DNA of 64,000 nucleotides from Acidovorax radicis N35 (GTDB lineage Bacteria > Pseudomonadota > Gammaproteobacteria > Burkholderiales > Burkholderiaceae_C), in NCBI RefSeq assembly GCF_000204195.1, contig NZ_AFBG01000020.1, positions 496,001-560,000 of the forward strand, in the 5' to 3' direction. The notes beneath the pieces are model-generated. The model was not told the DNA's origin, did not search any database, and was given only the letters and a program-made list of their open reading frames with translations. Made by a program: the position numbers and the translations under genes. Positions 31,247 to 39,681 of the stretch are shown here, piece after piece; the first letter of the stretch is position 1, and each line of letters begins with the position of its first letter.

Positions 31247-32410
31247 ATGCACATTTCTGGTGCGAAGTTGGGTGCGCTGGCCTTGCTGGCCACGCTGGCA
31301 GCTTGTGGAGGCAACGATGACAACCCCTATCCCACTTTGAATGGCGACAAGCCGCTGGTGATTGGCCACCGTGGTGCTGCCGGTTACCTGCCCGACCACA
31401 CCCTCGAGGGCTACAAGCGGGCCATCGACATGGGCGCCGATTTCATCGAGCCCGACCTGGTGGCCACCAAGGACGGCGTGCTGATTGCCCGCCACGAGCC
31501 CAACATCACCGGTACCACCGACGTGTCCACGCGCGCCGAATTTGCGAGCCGCAAGACCAAGAAAATGGTGGACGGCGTGGAAGAGGAGGGCTGGTTTGTC
31601 TCTGACTTCACCCTGGCCGAAATCAAGACCCTGCGAGCCGTGCAGCCCCTGGCCGACCGCGACCAGTCGCACAACGGCAAGTACCAGATCCCCACTCTGG
31701 AAGAAGTGCTGGACCTCGCCAAGAGCGAAGGCACCAAGGCCGGCCGCAGCGTGGGCGTGTACCCGGAGACCAAGCACCCCACCTTCCATTCAAAACTGGG
31801 CCTGCCGCTGGAAGACCGACTGCTGGCCGTCCTGGCCAAATACGGTTACACCACCAAGGCATCACCGGTGATCGTGCAATCGTTCGAGGTATCCAACCTC
31901 AAGTACCTGCGCACCAAGACGCAGATCCGCCTGGTGCAACTGGTGGACGCGAACGATGTGAACCCCGACGGCAGCATGGACCTGACCGCACCCTACGACA
32001 AACCGTACGACTTTGCCGTGGCCGGAGACACGCGCACCTTCGCCAGCCTGCTGACGCCAGCGGGCCTCAAGGAAGTCAAGACCTATGCCGACGGCATTGG
32101 CCCCTGGAAGCCCTACCTCATCCCCTCCAAGCAGGTGGACGCCAACAAGGACGGCAAGGCCGACGACCTCAATGGTGACGGCAAGATCGACGAGCGCGAC
32201 CGCGTGATGATGCCCGCCACGGACGTGGTGAAAAACGCCCACGCCGCAGGCCTGCTGGTGCACCCCTACACTTTCCGCAGCGAGGCCAAACGCCTGGCCT
32301 CGGACTTCAAGGGCGACCCCAAGGCCGAATACAAGCTGTTCTACCAACTGGGCGTGGACGGCGTGTTCAGCGACTTCCCCGATACCGCCAAGGCAGCGCG
32401 CGACAACTGA
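31247..32410 (+). CDS. glpQ: GlpQ-type glycerophosphodiester phosphodiesterase, lipoprotein
   Basis: A 387-residue exported phosphodiesterase. A lipobox (LAAC) sits near residue 22. The GDPD signature is [18 protein letters not shown] with the first catalytic His, and [21 protein letters not shown] carries the acidic metal site and second His. It releases glycerol-3-phosphate from glycerophosphodiesters in the periplasm. Residues 298-318 contain two D-x-N-x-D-G loops ([22 protein letters not shown]) of EF-hand/dockerin style, likely binding calcium. GAGGAG is the ribosome site. The long in-frame extension upstream is a shadow of gdhA. Confidence 0.9.
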   Translation: MHISGAKLGALALLATLAACGGNDDNPYPTLNGDKPLVIGHRGAAGYLPDHTLEGYKRAIDMGADFIEPDLVATKDGVLIARHEPNITGTTDVSTRAEFASRKTKKMVDGVEEEGWFVSDFTLAEIKTLRAVQPLADRDQSHNGKYQIPTLEEVLDLAKSEGTKAGRSVGVYPETKHPTFHSKLGLPLEDRLLAVLAKYGYTTKASPVIVQSFEVSNLKYLRTKTQIRLVQLVDANDVNPDGSMDLTAPYDKPYDFAVAGDTRTFASLLTPAGLKEVKTYADGIGPWKPYLIPSKQVDANKDGKADDLNGDGKIDERDRVMMPATDVVKNAHAAGLLVHPYTFRSEAKRLASDFKGDPKAEYKLFYQLGVDGVFSDFPDTAKAARDN

Positions 32411-32445
32411 GCGACCTGAGGTGTGCGCCCACGCGCATCCGATCC

Positions 32446-32474
32446 AAAAAAGCCTGCACCTGCAGGCTTTTTTT
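32446..32474 (+). terminator. Intrinsic terminator after glpQ
   Basis: AAAAGCCTGCA and TGCAGGCTTTT form an 11-bp perfect stem with a 2-base centre and end in a T-run. It lies 38 bases after the glpQ stop. The leading A-run means it could act in both directions. Confidence 0.85.
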
Positions 32475-32608
32475 GTTTCCTCGGGGCCATGGCTTGGCCC
32501 CGCGCCGCGTATGGCACCTTCGCGCGGGATCGGGCCACAATGTGGCCGGTGCGGGGGCATCGCTGTCCTGCGCCTTCCGTGGGTTTGCTTCTTTCCACCC
32601 TTTGATTG

Positions 32609-32911
32609 ATGAATGGCACCGCTATGTCCACAACTCCGATCTTCCGCACCACGTTGCGCTCCCTGGCCGTCACAGTGGCTGCGCTGGTCTTTACCAGTTC
32701 TGCCTTGGCGGCCGATGTCCTGCAGGGCATTGAGAAGCTGCTGGCCGACGCCCAGCAGCAGCGGCACAGCGTCACCCTGTATGTGGGCGGCCAGTCGGTG
32801 GGCGGCGCTGTCACGCGCCTGGAGCCCGGCCAATGGGTGGAGTTGCGCAACCAGCAGTTTGGCCGGATCCTGGTGCGGCTTGACCGCATCGACGCCGTGG
32901 CCACCCAATGA
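32609..32911 (+). CDS. Small exported protein of unknown function
   Basis: A 100-residue protein that I do not recognise. A signal peptide runs to FTSSALAAD (about residue 33). The mature part has one amphipathic helix (LQGIEKLLADAQQQRH) and a compact beta-rich end (VTLYVGGQSVGGAVTRLEPGQWVELRN). There are no cysteines. The start is ATG 32609 or 32624; neither has a good ribosome site. It stands alone between a terminator and a convergent phosphotransferase. Confidence 0.65.
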   Translation: MNGTAMSTTPIFRTTLRSLAVTVAALVFTSSALAADVLQGIEKLLADAQQQRHSVTLYVGGQSVGGAVTRLEPGQWVELRNQQFGRILVRLDRIDAVATQ

Positions 32912-32993
32912 ATGAAGGCGCGTTGCAGGGTGGCCGGGCCAACGTGCCGTCCGGCGACCATGCGCGCGCAGCACTTCCTCGCAGCCCGGGGGA

Positions 32994-34049
32994 TCAGGCC
33001 GCTGCCGGTGCTCCCCCGATGTTGCCGTCGGCCAGGGGCATGTCCATCCAGGCCCGCATGAGCGGGACCTGTTTGCGCAGCCAGTGGGTGGGCATCGCCT
33101 GCGTACCCCACACAGGAATGCGCCCCGCGTATTCGCCCATCACCCAGAACTGCCGCACCGCAAGGCAGGGTGCAATGGCCGCCAGGTCCACCTCTGGCAC
33201 TGCGCGCACGCCGGTGTAGCCGGCCAGATAGCGGCGCCAGCGCTCCTGCGTGGCGGCCGATGTGGGGGTTTCCAGGCTGCGCGGCAGCAGCACCCACAGG
33301 TACACGCTCAACTCGTAGGCCAGCAGGCCCGGGCCGGTGTCGTCAAAGTCAAAGAACGCGGCCACACGGTGGCCTTCTCCTGTGCCATGCGGCCCGTCGG
33401 ACATGAAGTTGTTGCTGCCGTGGCAGTCGCCATGGCAACGCACGTGGGTCAGGCCGTGCAGTGTGGCAAAGCGTTCGTGCAGATCACGGGCCAGTGCAGA
33501 AAACTCGCGTGCCAGCGGCCCGTCCACCGTGGGCGCTTGCAGCATCCGCTCCAACGATGCGTCCAGCAGTTCGGGCAGATCCAGCACGTAGCGGCTTGCC
33601 GGGCCCGCGTAGTCCTGTGCTGCGGTGTGCAACTGCGCCAGCCCCCGGCCGGTGGCTTCGATGTCCACCAGCGATTCGCCGGGAGGATCGCCCGGCAGAA
33701 AGTCGAACAGCATCAGGGCGCGCGGCCCCTCGGGCAAGCTGAGTACCAGGCTGAATGTTCCATCTCCTGCAGCCAACGGCGCTGCCACTGGAATGCCCCG
33801 GGCTTGCAGGTGCAGGAGCAGGGCGGTTTCGTACGCGATGTTGGGCTCGCCACGCGGCCTCTCGGCGCTCAGGCGCGCGATGGCGTGGCGGCCATTGTCA
33901 AAGTGCAGCTCGTACACCTGGTTGAAGCCGCGCCGCATCAGCACGCAGTGTTTTACGGGCCCGAGCGCCCAGAAGGACACGACGGCCTGCGCAATGGCCT
34001 CGCCCGTGGGTGTGGTCTGCGCGATGGATTGGGCGTTGAGTGCAAACAT
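32994..34049 (-). CDS. Phosphotransferase/kinase-fold protein, SrkA/YihE-like
   Basis: A 351-residue aminoglycoside-phosphotransferase-fold protein. The catalytic loop HGDCHGSNNF and the metal motif FFDFDDTGPG agree with SrkA (YihE/RdoA)-type kinases; the N-terminal lobe contains AIARLSAERPRGE. SrkA phosphorylates proteins during stress; other family members are homoserine kinase-like. The real substrate is unknown. It is followed by a 112-base gap to mutL. Confidence 0.8.
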   Translation of the reverse strand: MFALNAQSIAQTTPTGEAIAQAVVSFWALGPVKHCVLMRRGFNQVYELHFDNGRHAIARLSAERPRGEPNIAYETALLLHLQARGIPVAAPLAAGDGTFSLVLSLPEGPRALMLFDFLPGDPPGESLVDIEATGRGLAQLHTAAQDYAGPASRYVLDLPELLDASLERMLQAPTVDGPLAREFSALARDLHERFATLHGLTHVRCHGDCHGSNNFMSDGPHGTGEGHRVAAFFDFDDTGPGLLAYELSVYLWVLLPRSLETPTSAATQERWRRYLAGYTGVRAVPEVDLAAIAPCLAVRQFWVMGEYAGRIPVWGTQAMPTHWLRKQVPLMRAWMDMPLADGNIGGAPAAA

Positions 34050-34161
34050 GAAAGGGCCAGCCAGAGGTGTGGGGCGGCCGATTCTGCCCGTGTCTGCGTC
34101 TTTGGAGCTTAACGCCAGCCAAAGGCTGCGAGGGGCTCAACCGGTGGTGGCCGGGCACCCG

Positions 34162-36213
34162 TTAACGGCCGCGCAAAAACAACGCGTCCAGCTCTTTCAT
34201 CGACAGCTGCCGCCACGTTGGCCTTCCGTGGTTGCACTGGTCCGACCGGTCCGTGGTTTCCATTTGCCGCAGAAGGGCGTTCATCTCGTCGATGGTGAGC
34301 TTGCGGTTGGCGCGCACGGCGCCGTGGCAAGCCATGGTGCCCAGGATTTCATTGCGGGCGCGTTGCACCACGGTGGTGGCGTCGTGTGCGGCCAGTTCGG
34401 CCAGCACGCTGCGGGCCAGTTCCACGGGGTCGCCCTGGGCCAGCGTGGTGGGCACGGCGCGCACGGCCAGGGTCTTGGGGGAGAAAGGCACGACCTCCAG
34501 GCCCAGCGTGGCCAGCACCTCGGCCGACTCTTCGGCGGTAGCCACTTCCTGCGGGGTGGCGGCAAAGGTGGCGGGGATCAGCAGGGGCTGGCTCGCAATG
34601 CGGGCGCCGCTGTCCACCTGGGATTTCAGGCGCTCGTAGACGATGCGTTCGTGCGCGGCGTGCATGTCCACGATGACCATGCCTTGGGCGTTTTCAGCCA
34701 GGATGTACACACCGTGCAACTGGGCCACGGCCTTGCCCAGCGGCCAGGCGATGTCGTTGCCGCCCTGGCCCTGGGGCCAGGCGGCTTCATGTCCGGTATT
34801 GTTGCTGGGCCAGGCCACAGCGCCTGCTGCGGCAGGGGGGATAGACGAGGCGGGCGCAAAGGGCTGCGGCATGGCGTCTGCCTCAGCGGTGTTGGCCGCA
34901 GTGCCCCAGTTCACGAAGGGTGCGGCGGGGCCAGAAGGCACGGTGGCTGCGTTGTCTTTCCGGGGCCCCCACAGGGCCTGCAGGTCGGCCACATGGTGGC
35001 CACGTTCTTCAAATTTGATAGCTGCTTGCGCTTGCCAGTTTTGCGCCAGGGGCTGATTTGGCTTGAAATTTTCGATGCTGCCCTGTGCCGAGGAGCCTGT
35101 GTCTGCTGATGCGCCAGCCCCTGCTGCCGCCAGCGCAGCGGCGCGCGGCGCGGCCAGCGCGTTTTCCACGGCGTGGCGCACGGCCTGGTGCACCTCGCGG
35201 CTGTCCCGAAAGCGCACTTCGATCTTGGTGGGGTGCACGTTCACGTCCACGCGGGCCGGGTCGATCTCGACATACAGCGCATAAATGGGCTGCTTGTGGC
35301 CGTGCAGCACGTCTTCATACGCGCTGCGGGCGGCGTGGGTGAGCACCTTGTCGCGCACGAAGCGGCCGTTGACGTAGCAATACTGGTGGTCGGGGCGCGA
35401 GCGGGCGGCATCGGGCAGGCCTGCACGGCCGGTCACGATGACAGGGCCCACGCGGTGCTGTACGGCGACCGATTGCGTGACGAAGTCTTCGCCCAGCACG
35501 TCCGAGAGGCGGCGGGCCAGCGCATCCTGCACGGCGTCGGTGGTGCCTTGGCCAGGAATGAAAGTCGCGCGCCATTGCTCCACCAGCTTGCCTTCGTGCC
35601 AGATGGCAAAGCCCACATCGGGCCGCGCCAGGGCATGGCGGCGCACCGATTCAATGCAGTGCGCCAATTCGGTGGCGTCGGTCTTCAAGAACTTGCGGCG
35701 CGCCGGGGTGGAGAAGAACAGTTCCTTCACCTCCACCGTCGTGCCGGTGCTGCGTGCGGCGGGGCGCAGTTCGCCGCTGCGGGCGTCCAGCAGGAACGCG
35801 CTGGCCTGTGCGGCCGGGCGTGAGAGCAGGGCCATCTCCGACACCGAGGCAATCGCCGCCAGCGCCTCGCCCCGAAAGCCCATGGTGGCCACGGTTTCCA
35901 GGTCGTTGAGGTTGGTGATCTTGCTGGTGGCATGGCGGCGCAGGGCCACGGGCAGCTCTTCGTGTGGAATGCCGCCGCCATCGTCTTCCACGGTGATCAG
36001 CCGCACGCCGCCGGCCGACAGGCGCACGGTGATCTGCGTGGCGCCCGCATCGAGCGCGTTGTCCACCAGCTCGCGCACCACCGAGGCGGGGCGTTCCACC
36101 ACTTCGCCCGCAGCAATCTGGCTGATCAGCTCGTCGGGCAGGTCGCGGATGGGGCGGCGGGTGGCGGGGGGGGCAGGCTGTGCGGCAGCGAGGGTGGGGA
36201 TGGTGTCGTTCAC
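34162..36213 (-). CDS. mutL: DNA mismatch repair protein MutL with endonuclease motif
   Basis: About 683 residues. The N-terminal GHKL ATPase has ELVDNALDAGAT, DDGGGI and TMGFRGEALAAI. A long, poorly conserved linker follows, then the C-terminal dimerisation/endonuclease domain with DMHAAHERIVYE (the DQHAx2Ex4E motif), ACHGAV and CNHGRPT. This is the endonuclease type of MutL, unlike E. coli. An in-frame palindromic element codes for PLAQNWQAQAAIKF in the linker. I start at GTG 36213; ATGs further upstream are open but lack conserved sequence. It coordinates MutS recognition with strand removal. Confidence 0.93.
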   Translation of the reverse strand: MNDTIPTLAAAQPAPPATRRPIRDLPDELISQIAAGEVVERPASVVRELVDNALDAGATQITVRLSAGGVRLITVEDDGGGIPHEELPVALRRHATSKITNLNDLETVATMGFRGEALAAIASVSEMALLSRPAAQASAFLLDARSGELRPAARSTGTTVEVKELFFSTPARRKFLKTDATELAHCIESVRRHALARPDVGFAIWHEGKLVEQWRATFIPGQGTTDAVQDALARRLSDVLGEDFVTQSVAVQHRVGPVIVTGRAGLPDAARSRPDHQYCYVNGRFVRDKVLTHAARSAYEDVLHGHKQPIYALYVEIDPARVDVNVHPTKIEVRFRDSREVHQAVRHAVENALAAPRAAALAAAGAGASADTGSSAQGSIENFKPNQPLAQNWQAQAAIKFEERGHHVADLQALWGPRKDNAATVPSGPAAPFVNWGTAANTAEADAMPQPFAPASSIPPAAAGAVAWPSNNTGHEAAWPQGQGGNDIAWPLGKAVAQLHGVYILAENAQGMVIVDMHAAHERIVYERLKSQVDSGARIASQPLLIPATFAATPQEVATAEESAEVLATLGLEVVPFSPKTLAVRAVPTTLAQGDPVELARSVLAELAAHDATTVVQRARNEILGTMACHGAVRANRKLTIDEMNALLRQMETTDRSDQCNHGRPTWRQLSMKELDALFLRGR
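35008..35072 (-). repeat. Dispersed palindromic element, copy 4 (inside mutL)
   Basis: The sense strand contains CTGGCGCAAAAC, TGGCAAGCGCAAGCAGC and TATCAAATTTG. It encodes PLAQNWQAQAAIKF in the flexible linker between the ATPase and C-terminal domains. The codon phase is the same as in copies 1 and 7. Confidence 0.75.
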
Positions 36214-36323
36214 CCGGCAGATTTTAGGGCGAGGGCTGCGCAGGGGCATCGGTCGATGGGAATCGACCGATGGGGATAATGCCCGCAACTTTTTTAACGT
36301 CCGGTGCCCCCACCGGCTACCCC

Positions 36324-36971
36324 ATGGAACTGGTCACTTTTCTGATCGACTTCATCCTGCATGTCGACAAGTACCTCGAAGCCTTCGTGCAAACCTACGG
36401 TGCCTGGGTGTACGCGCTGCTGTTCCTGATCGTGTTCGTCGAAACCGGCGTGGTGGTCATGCCTTTTCTGCCGGGCGACTCGCTGCTGTTCATAGTGGGC
36501 GCGCTCTGCGGCGCGGGGATGATGAGTTTTCCGCTGGCCTGCGCAGTGCTAATTGCGGCGGCCATTCTGGGGGACCAGTGCAATTATTCGATTGGCCGCT
36601 TCTTTGGCCCCAAGGTGTTCCAGTGGGAGGATTCGCGCTGGTTCAACCGCCGCGCCTTCAACCAGGCGCACGAGTTTTATGAGCGGTATGGTGGCATCAC
36701 CATCATCCTGGCGCGTTTCATGCCCTTCATCCGCACGTTTGCGCCCTTTGTGGCCGGCGTGGCCGAGATGGGGCGGGCCAAGTTCACGGCGTTCAATGTG
36801 GGTGGCGCGCTGCTGTGGGTGCTGGGCATTGCCACGGCGGGCTACTTCTTTGGCAACTTTGCCTGGGTCAAGGAGAACCTGGACAAGATCATCTGGGCGA
36901 TGATTTTTGTGCCCGGCCTGATCGCTATTTTCGGCGCATGGCGTGCGGGGCGACAGGCCAAGGCGGCCTGA
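36324..36971 (+). CDS. DedA-family membrane protein
   Basis: A 215-residue DedA/VTT (SNARE-associated) protein. Motifs include ETGVVVMPFLPGDSLLFIVGAL and FMPFIRTFAPFVAGVAEMGRAKF, with about five hydrophobic segments. DedA proteins act in lipid scrambling and membrane homeostasis, for example undecaprenyl phosphate recycling. It is divergent from mutL with only 110 bases between the starts. A palindrome terminator follows it. Confidence 0.93.
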   Translation: MELVTFLIDFILHVDKYLEAFVQTYGAWVYALLFLIVFVETGVVVMPFLPGDSLLFIVGALCGAGMMSFPLACAVLIAAAILGDQCNYSIGRFFGPKVFQWEDSRWFNRRAFNQAHEFYERYGGITIILARFMPFIRTFAPFVAGVAEMGRAKFTAFNVGGALLWVLGIATAGYFFGNFAWVKENLDKIIWAMIFVPGLIAIFGAWRAGRQAKAA

Positions 36972-36978
36972 GGCAATC

Positions 36979-37048
36979 ATTTCATAGTTGCTATCAAAAA
37001 AAGAGCTTCTGGCGCTTGTTGAATAAGCGCCAGCAGCTCTTTTTATGC
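36979..37048 (+). repeat. Dispersed palindromic element, copy 5 (intergenic, terminator-like)
   Basis: AAAAGAGCT, CTGGCGCTT, a 7-base loop, AAGCGCCAG and AGCTCTTTT form a near-perfect hairpin of about 18 bp with A- and T-runs at its ends. It lies between the convergent dedA and lipoprotein genes and should terminate transcription from both sides. Confidence 0.85.
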
Positions 37049-37083
37049 CAAATCCCCGTGGGGATTCGGCACGGAAGGCCGGA

Positions 37084-37323
37084 TCAACGGCGATAAGGCC
37101 TGCGCTGATCGCGGTCTTCGCCGATTTCGTGGCCGATGAGGGCGCCAGCTGCTGCCCCGCCGATGGTGCCCACCGGGCCGCCAAAGATGGCGTTGCCGGC
37201 CACACCACCGACCACGGCGCCGACACCGGTGCCAACCTGGGCGTTCGACGGATTTGAAGCGCAACCACCCAGAGCAAGGGCTGCAGTGCAGGTGGTCGCA
37301 AGAAGGATGTGACGGATTTTCAT
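37084..37323 (-). CDS. Glycine-zipper lipoprotein
   Basis: A 79-residue lipoprotein. The lipobox is LGGC (residues 18-21). The mature part is a run of GxxxG-type motifs (GTGVGAVVGGVAGNAIFGG, GGAAAGALIGHEIG), as in OsmB and SlyB-type glycine-zipper proteins, and it ends in a basic tail (RDQRRPYRR). Such proteins sit in the outer membrane and are often stress-induced. The start ATG follows AAGGA-like sequence. Confidence 0.88.
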   Translation of the reverse strand: MKIRHILLATTCTAALALGGCASNPSNAQVGTGVGAVVGGVAGNAIFGGPVGTIGGAAAGALIGHEIGEDRDQRRPYRR

Positions 37324-37620
37324 GGCAGGAGTCCTTTGTGAATGGATTCAGGCCTTGGCTCCCAGCAGCGGTTGCGTCTGGGCTCGACCTGTGGTTTCAC
37401 TATCCATCCGGCGCCTGCCGTCTGGCGTAGGCACCCTTGGCATGCGCCTGTAGGACATGGGGCTTTCTGGGATCACTGTTTCCTCCTGCGTCGGGTCACC
37501 GCCGGGGCGATGGTGGGTCTCCATGGATCAGGGTTTACGTGGCGTGTGGGGTGGTTGCCAACGGGCGGGCACCGGCAGATCATTTCCTGTGTAAACCCAT
37601 TACTCATACAAGGGGACACC

Positions 37621-39186
37621 ATGGACCAGCAATCACGGCGGATGGGCGCGCAGCTGACGGTGGCGCAACAGATCGGGTTGATTGTGGGGGTGGCTGTGCT
37701 GGCGCTCGTGCTCATCCTGGCGTTGAGCCTGGTGCGGGTGCAGCATCTGGGCAGGACGGTGGACGGCCTGGCCACCGAGCAGGTCGAGCGGCTGCAACTG
37801 GCCCTGCGCTGGCGCAGCAACATTGCCGTCAACGCCACCCGGGTGTTCTCCATCGTGCAGACCGAGGGGGACGATCTGCAGAACTACTTCAAGGACATGA
37901 TGGCGGCGACCACGGCCGACACCAGCACGGTGCAAAAGCGCTACACCGAGCTGGAGAACAGCCCTGAAGGGCTGCGCATCCAGGAGGAGCTTGCCGCCGT
38001 GCGCAAGAACTACCTGGAAACCCGCGACAAATCCCTGGCGCTCAAGAAGGCGGGCGACATGGCGCAGGCCAAGAGCTACGCCCTGGGGACGTTTGCGCCC
38101 GTGCTGAACCAGTACAACGCCGTGGCCGACAAGATGGTGAGCTACCAGGTGCAGCGTTCGGGCGAACAGGCGTCCGAGGCGGCTGCGCTCATCCAGTCCT
38201 ACCGCATGGCGGTGCTTTCGGCGGGCGTGGCGGGGCTGGCGCTGCTGGTGGTGTTGTCGTGGGTGGTGGTGCGGCGCATCCGTCGCTCGCTGGGCGAGGT
38301 CAGTGCGGTGGCGCAGCGCATTGGCGGGGGCGATCTGTCGCAGCCCATCCATGCCAGCGGGCGTGGCGAGGTGGCCGAGATGATGCGGGCGATGGAGGCC
38401 ATGCAGACCTCGCTGGTACGCATCGTGGGCGACGTGCGCCACAGCAGCGACTCCATCGCCACCGGCTCCAGCGAGATCGCCTCGGGCAATGCCGACCTGA
38501 GCCAGCGCACCGAGGAGCAGGCCAGCAACCTGGAGCAGACCGCCGCCTCGATGGAAGAGATCACCAGCACCGTGAAGAACAACTCCGACACCGCGCAGCG
38601 CGCCGCCGTGCTGGCGGGCTCCGCTTCGGCTGCGGCCGTGAAGGGCGGTGAGGTGGTGGGCCAGGTGGTGGCCACGATGCAGGACATCTCGGCCGCGTCG
38701 CGCAAGATCACCGACATCATCGCGGTGATCGACGGCATTGCGTTCCAGACGAATATCCTGGCGCTCAATGCTGCGGTGGAAGCCGCCCGCGCGGGCGAGC
38801 AGGGCCGGGGTTTTGCCGTGGTGGCCAGTGAAGTGCGCAGCCTGGCCCAGCGCTCTGCCTCTGCGGCTCGGGAGATCAAGGCACTGATCAGCGACAGCGT
38901 GCACAAGGTGGAAAACGGCACCCAGCTGGTGGGCGATGCCGGGCGCAGCATGGAAGACATCGTCACGCAGGTCAAACGCGTGAGCGATCTGATTGGCGAA
39001 ATCTCGAGCGCCACGGGCGAGCAGACCATCGGCATCAGCCAGGTGGGTGAGGCCGTGACGCAGCTTGATCAGGTCACTCAGCAGAACGCGGCGCTCGTGG
39101 AGCAGAGCGCCGCGGCGGCCGACAGCCTCAAACACCAGGCCGCGCGGCTGGCTGAAATTGTGAGCGTGTTCCGGCTGGGGCGCTGA
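37621..39186 (+). CDS. Methyl-accepting chemotaxis protein
   Basis: A 521-residue chemoreceptor. A first helix (about residues 17-37) is followed by a periplasmic four-helix bundle with HYT-type ligand region, a second helix at about residues 200-220 (SAGVAGLALLVVLSWVVV), HAMP, and the long signalling hairpin with EEQASNLEQTAASMEEIT and EQGRGFAVVASEVRSLAQ. No C-terminal NWETF-like CheR-binding pentapeptide is seen. The ATG is preceded by AAGGGGACA-type sequence. It senses an unknown compound and signals to CheA/CheW. Confidence 0.93.
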   Translation: MDQQSRRMGAQLTVAQQIGLIVGVAVLALVLILALSLVRVQHLGRTVDGLATEQVERLQLALRWRSNIAVNATRVFSIVQTEGDDLQNYFKDMMAATTADTSTVQKRYTELENSPEGLRIQEELAAVRKNYLETRDKSLALKKAGDMAQAKSYALGTFAPVLNQYNAVADKMVSYQVQRSGEQASEAAALIQSYRMAVLSAGVAGLALLVVLSWVVVRRIRRSLGEVSAVAQRIGGGDLSQPIHASGRGEVAEMMRAMEAMQTSLVRIVGDVRHSSDSIATGSSEIASGNADLSQRTEEQASNLEQTAASMEEITSTVKNNSDTAQRAAVLAGSASAAAVKGGEVVGQVVATMQDISAASRKITDIIAVIDGIAFQTNILALNAAVEAARAGEQGRGFAVVASEVRSLAQRSASAAREIKALISDSVHKVENGTQLVGDAGRSMEDIVTQVKRVSDLIGEISSATGEQTIGISQVGEAVTQLDQVTQQNAALVEQSAAAADSLKHQAARLAEIVSVFRLGR

Positions 39187-39244
39187 CCGGACGCGGCCTG
39201 GAAATCCTGTTTACGGTCGCCCCTGCGAGATCGTGAACACGTTC

Positions 39245-39577
39245 TTAACCCGGCCGCAGGCAGATGGTGACCAGCAGCGAGGCGTGCTCCACGGCCTTGA
39301 GCGCGTGCAATGCACGGGGGGCCAGGTGCACAAAATCGCCGGGGTGCAGCCGCTGGATACCCTCTTCGCTGACAAACTCCACCACACCCTCGATGCACTG
39401 CACCGTGGCTTCGCCGGGGGTCTGGTGTTCTTTCATGGATTTGCCCACCGGCAGCACCACGCGCATGACTTCGAGCTGGCCCGCTTTGAGAATGGCGGTG
39501 GTGATGGCTTCGGGCAGGCGGTGGCCCAGGGGGCGCACGCTGACGATCTGGCCGGATTGGGCGTGGGGTAATGCCAT
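39245..39577 (-). CDS. Small cupin-domain protein
   Basis: A 110-residue single cupin. The motifs VGKSMKEHQTPGEATVQ (cupin 1, with His and Glu) and HPGDFVHLAPRALHALKA (cupin 2 with His) supply metal ligands. It starts at an ATG with a textbook AAGGAGG site. Proteins of this size often are metal-dependent regulators or isomerases with undefined roles. It is close to, but separate from, amiC. Confidence 0.85.
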   Translation of the reverse strand: MALPHAQSGQIVSVRPLGHRLPEAITTAILKAGQLEVMRVVLPVGKSMKEHQTPGEATVQCIEGVVEFVSEEGIQRLHPGDFVHLAPRALHALKAVEHASLLVTICLRPG

Positions 39578-39681
39578 AGCTTGCCTCCTTCCCATCGCTG
39601 GGATGGGCGTCGTGATGAAGGCTACTGTGCCTGCACTTGCCCGCCAGTGCAAGGCGCAGGGTACTCCTCGGGCAGCAGGGG

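Noticed and set aside
37633..39135. 500-codon antisense frame over the chemoreceptor
   Set aside because: His/Arg-rich shadow of a clear MCP; no start signal.
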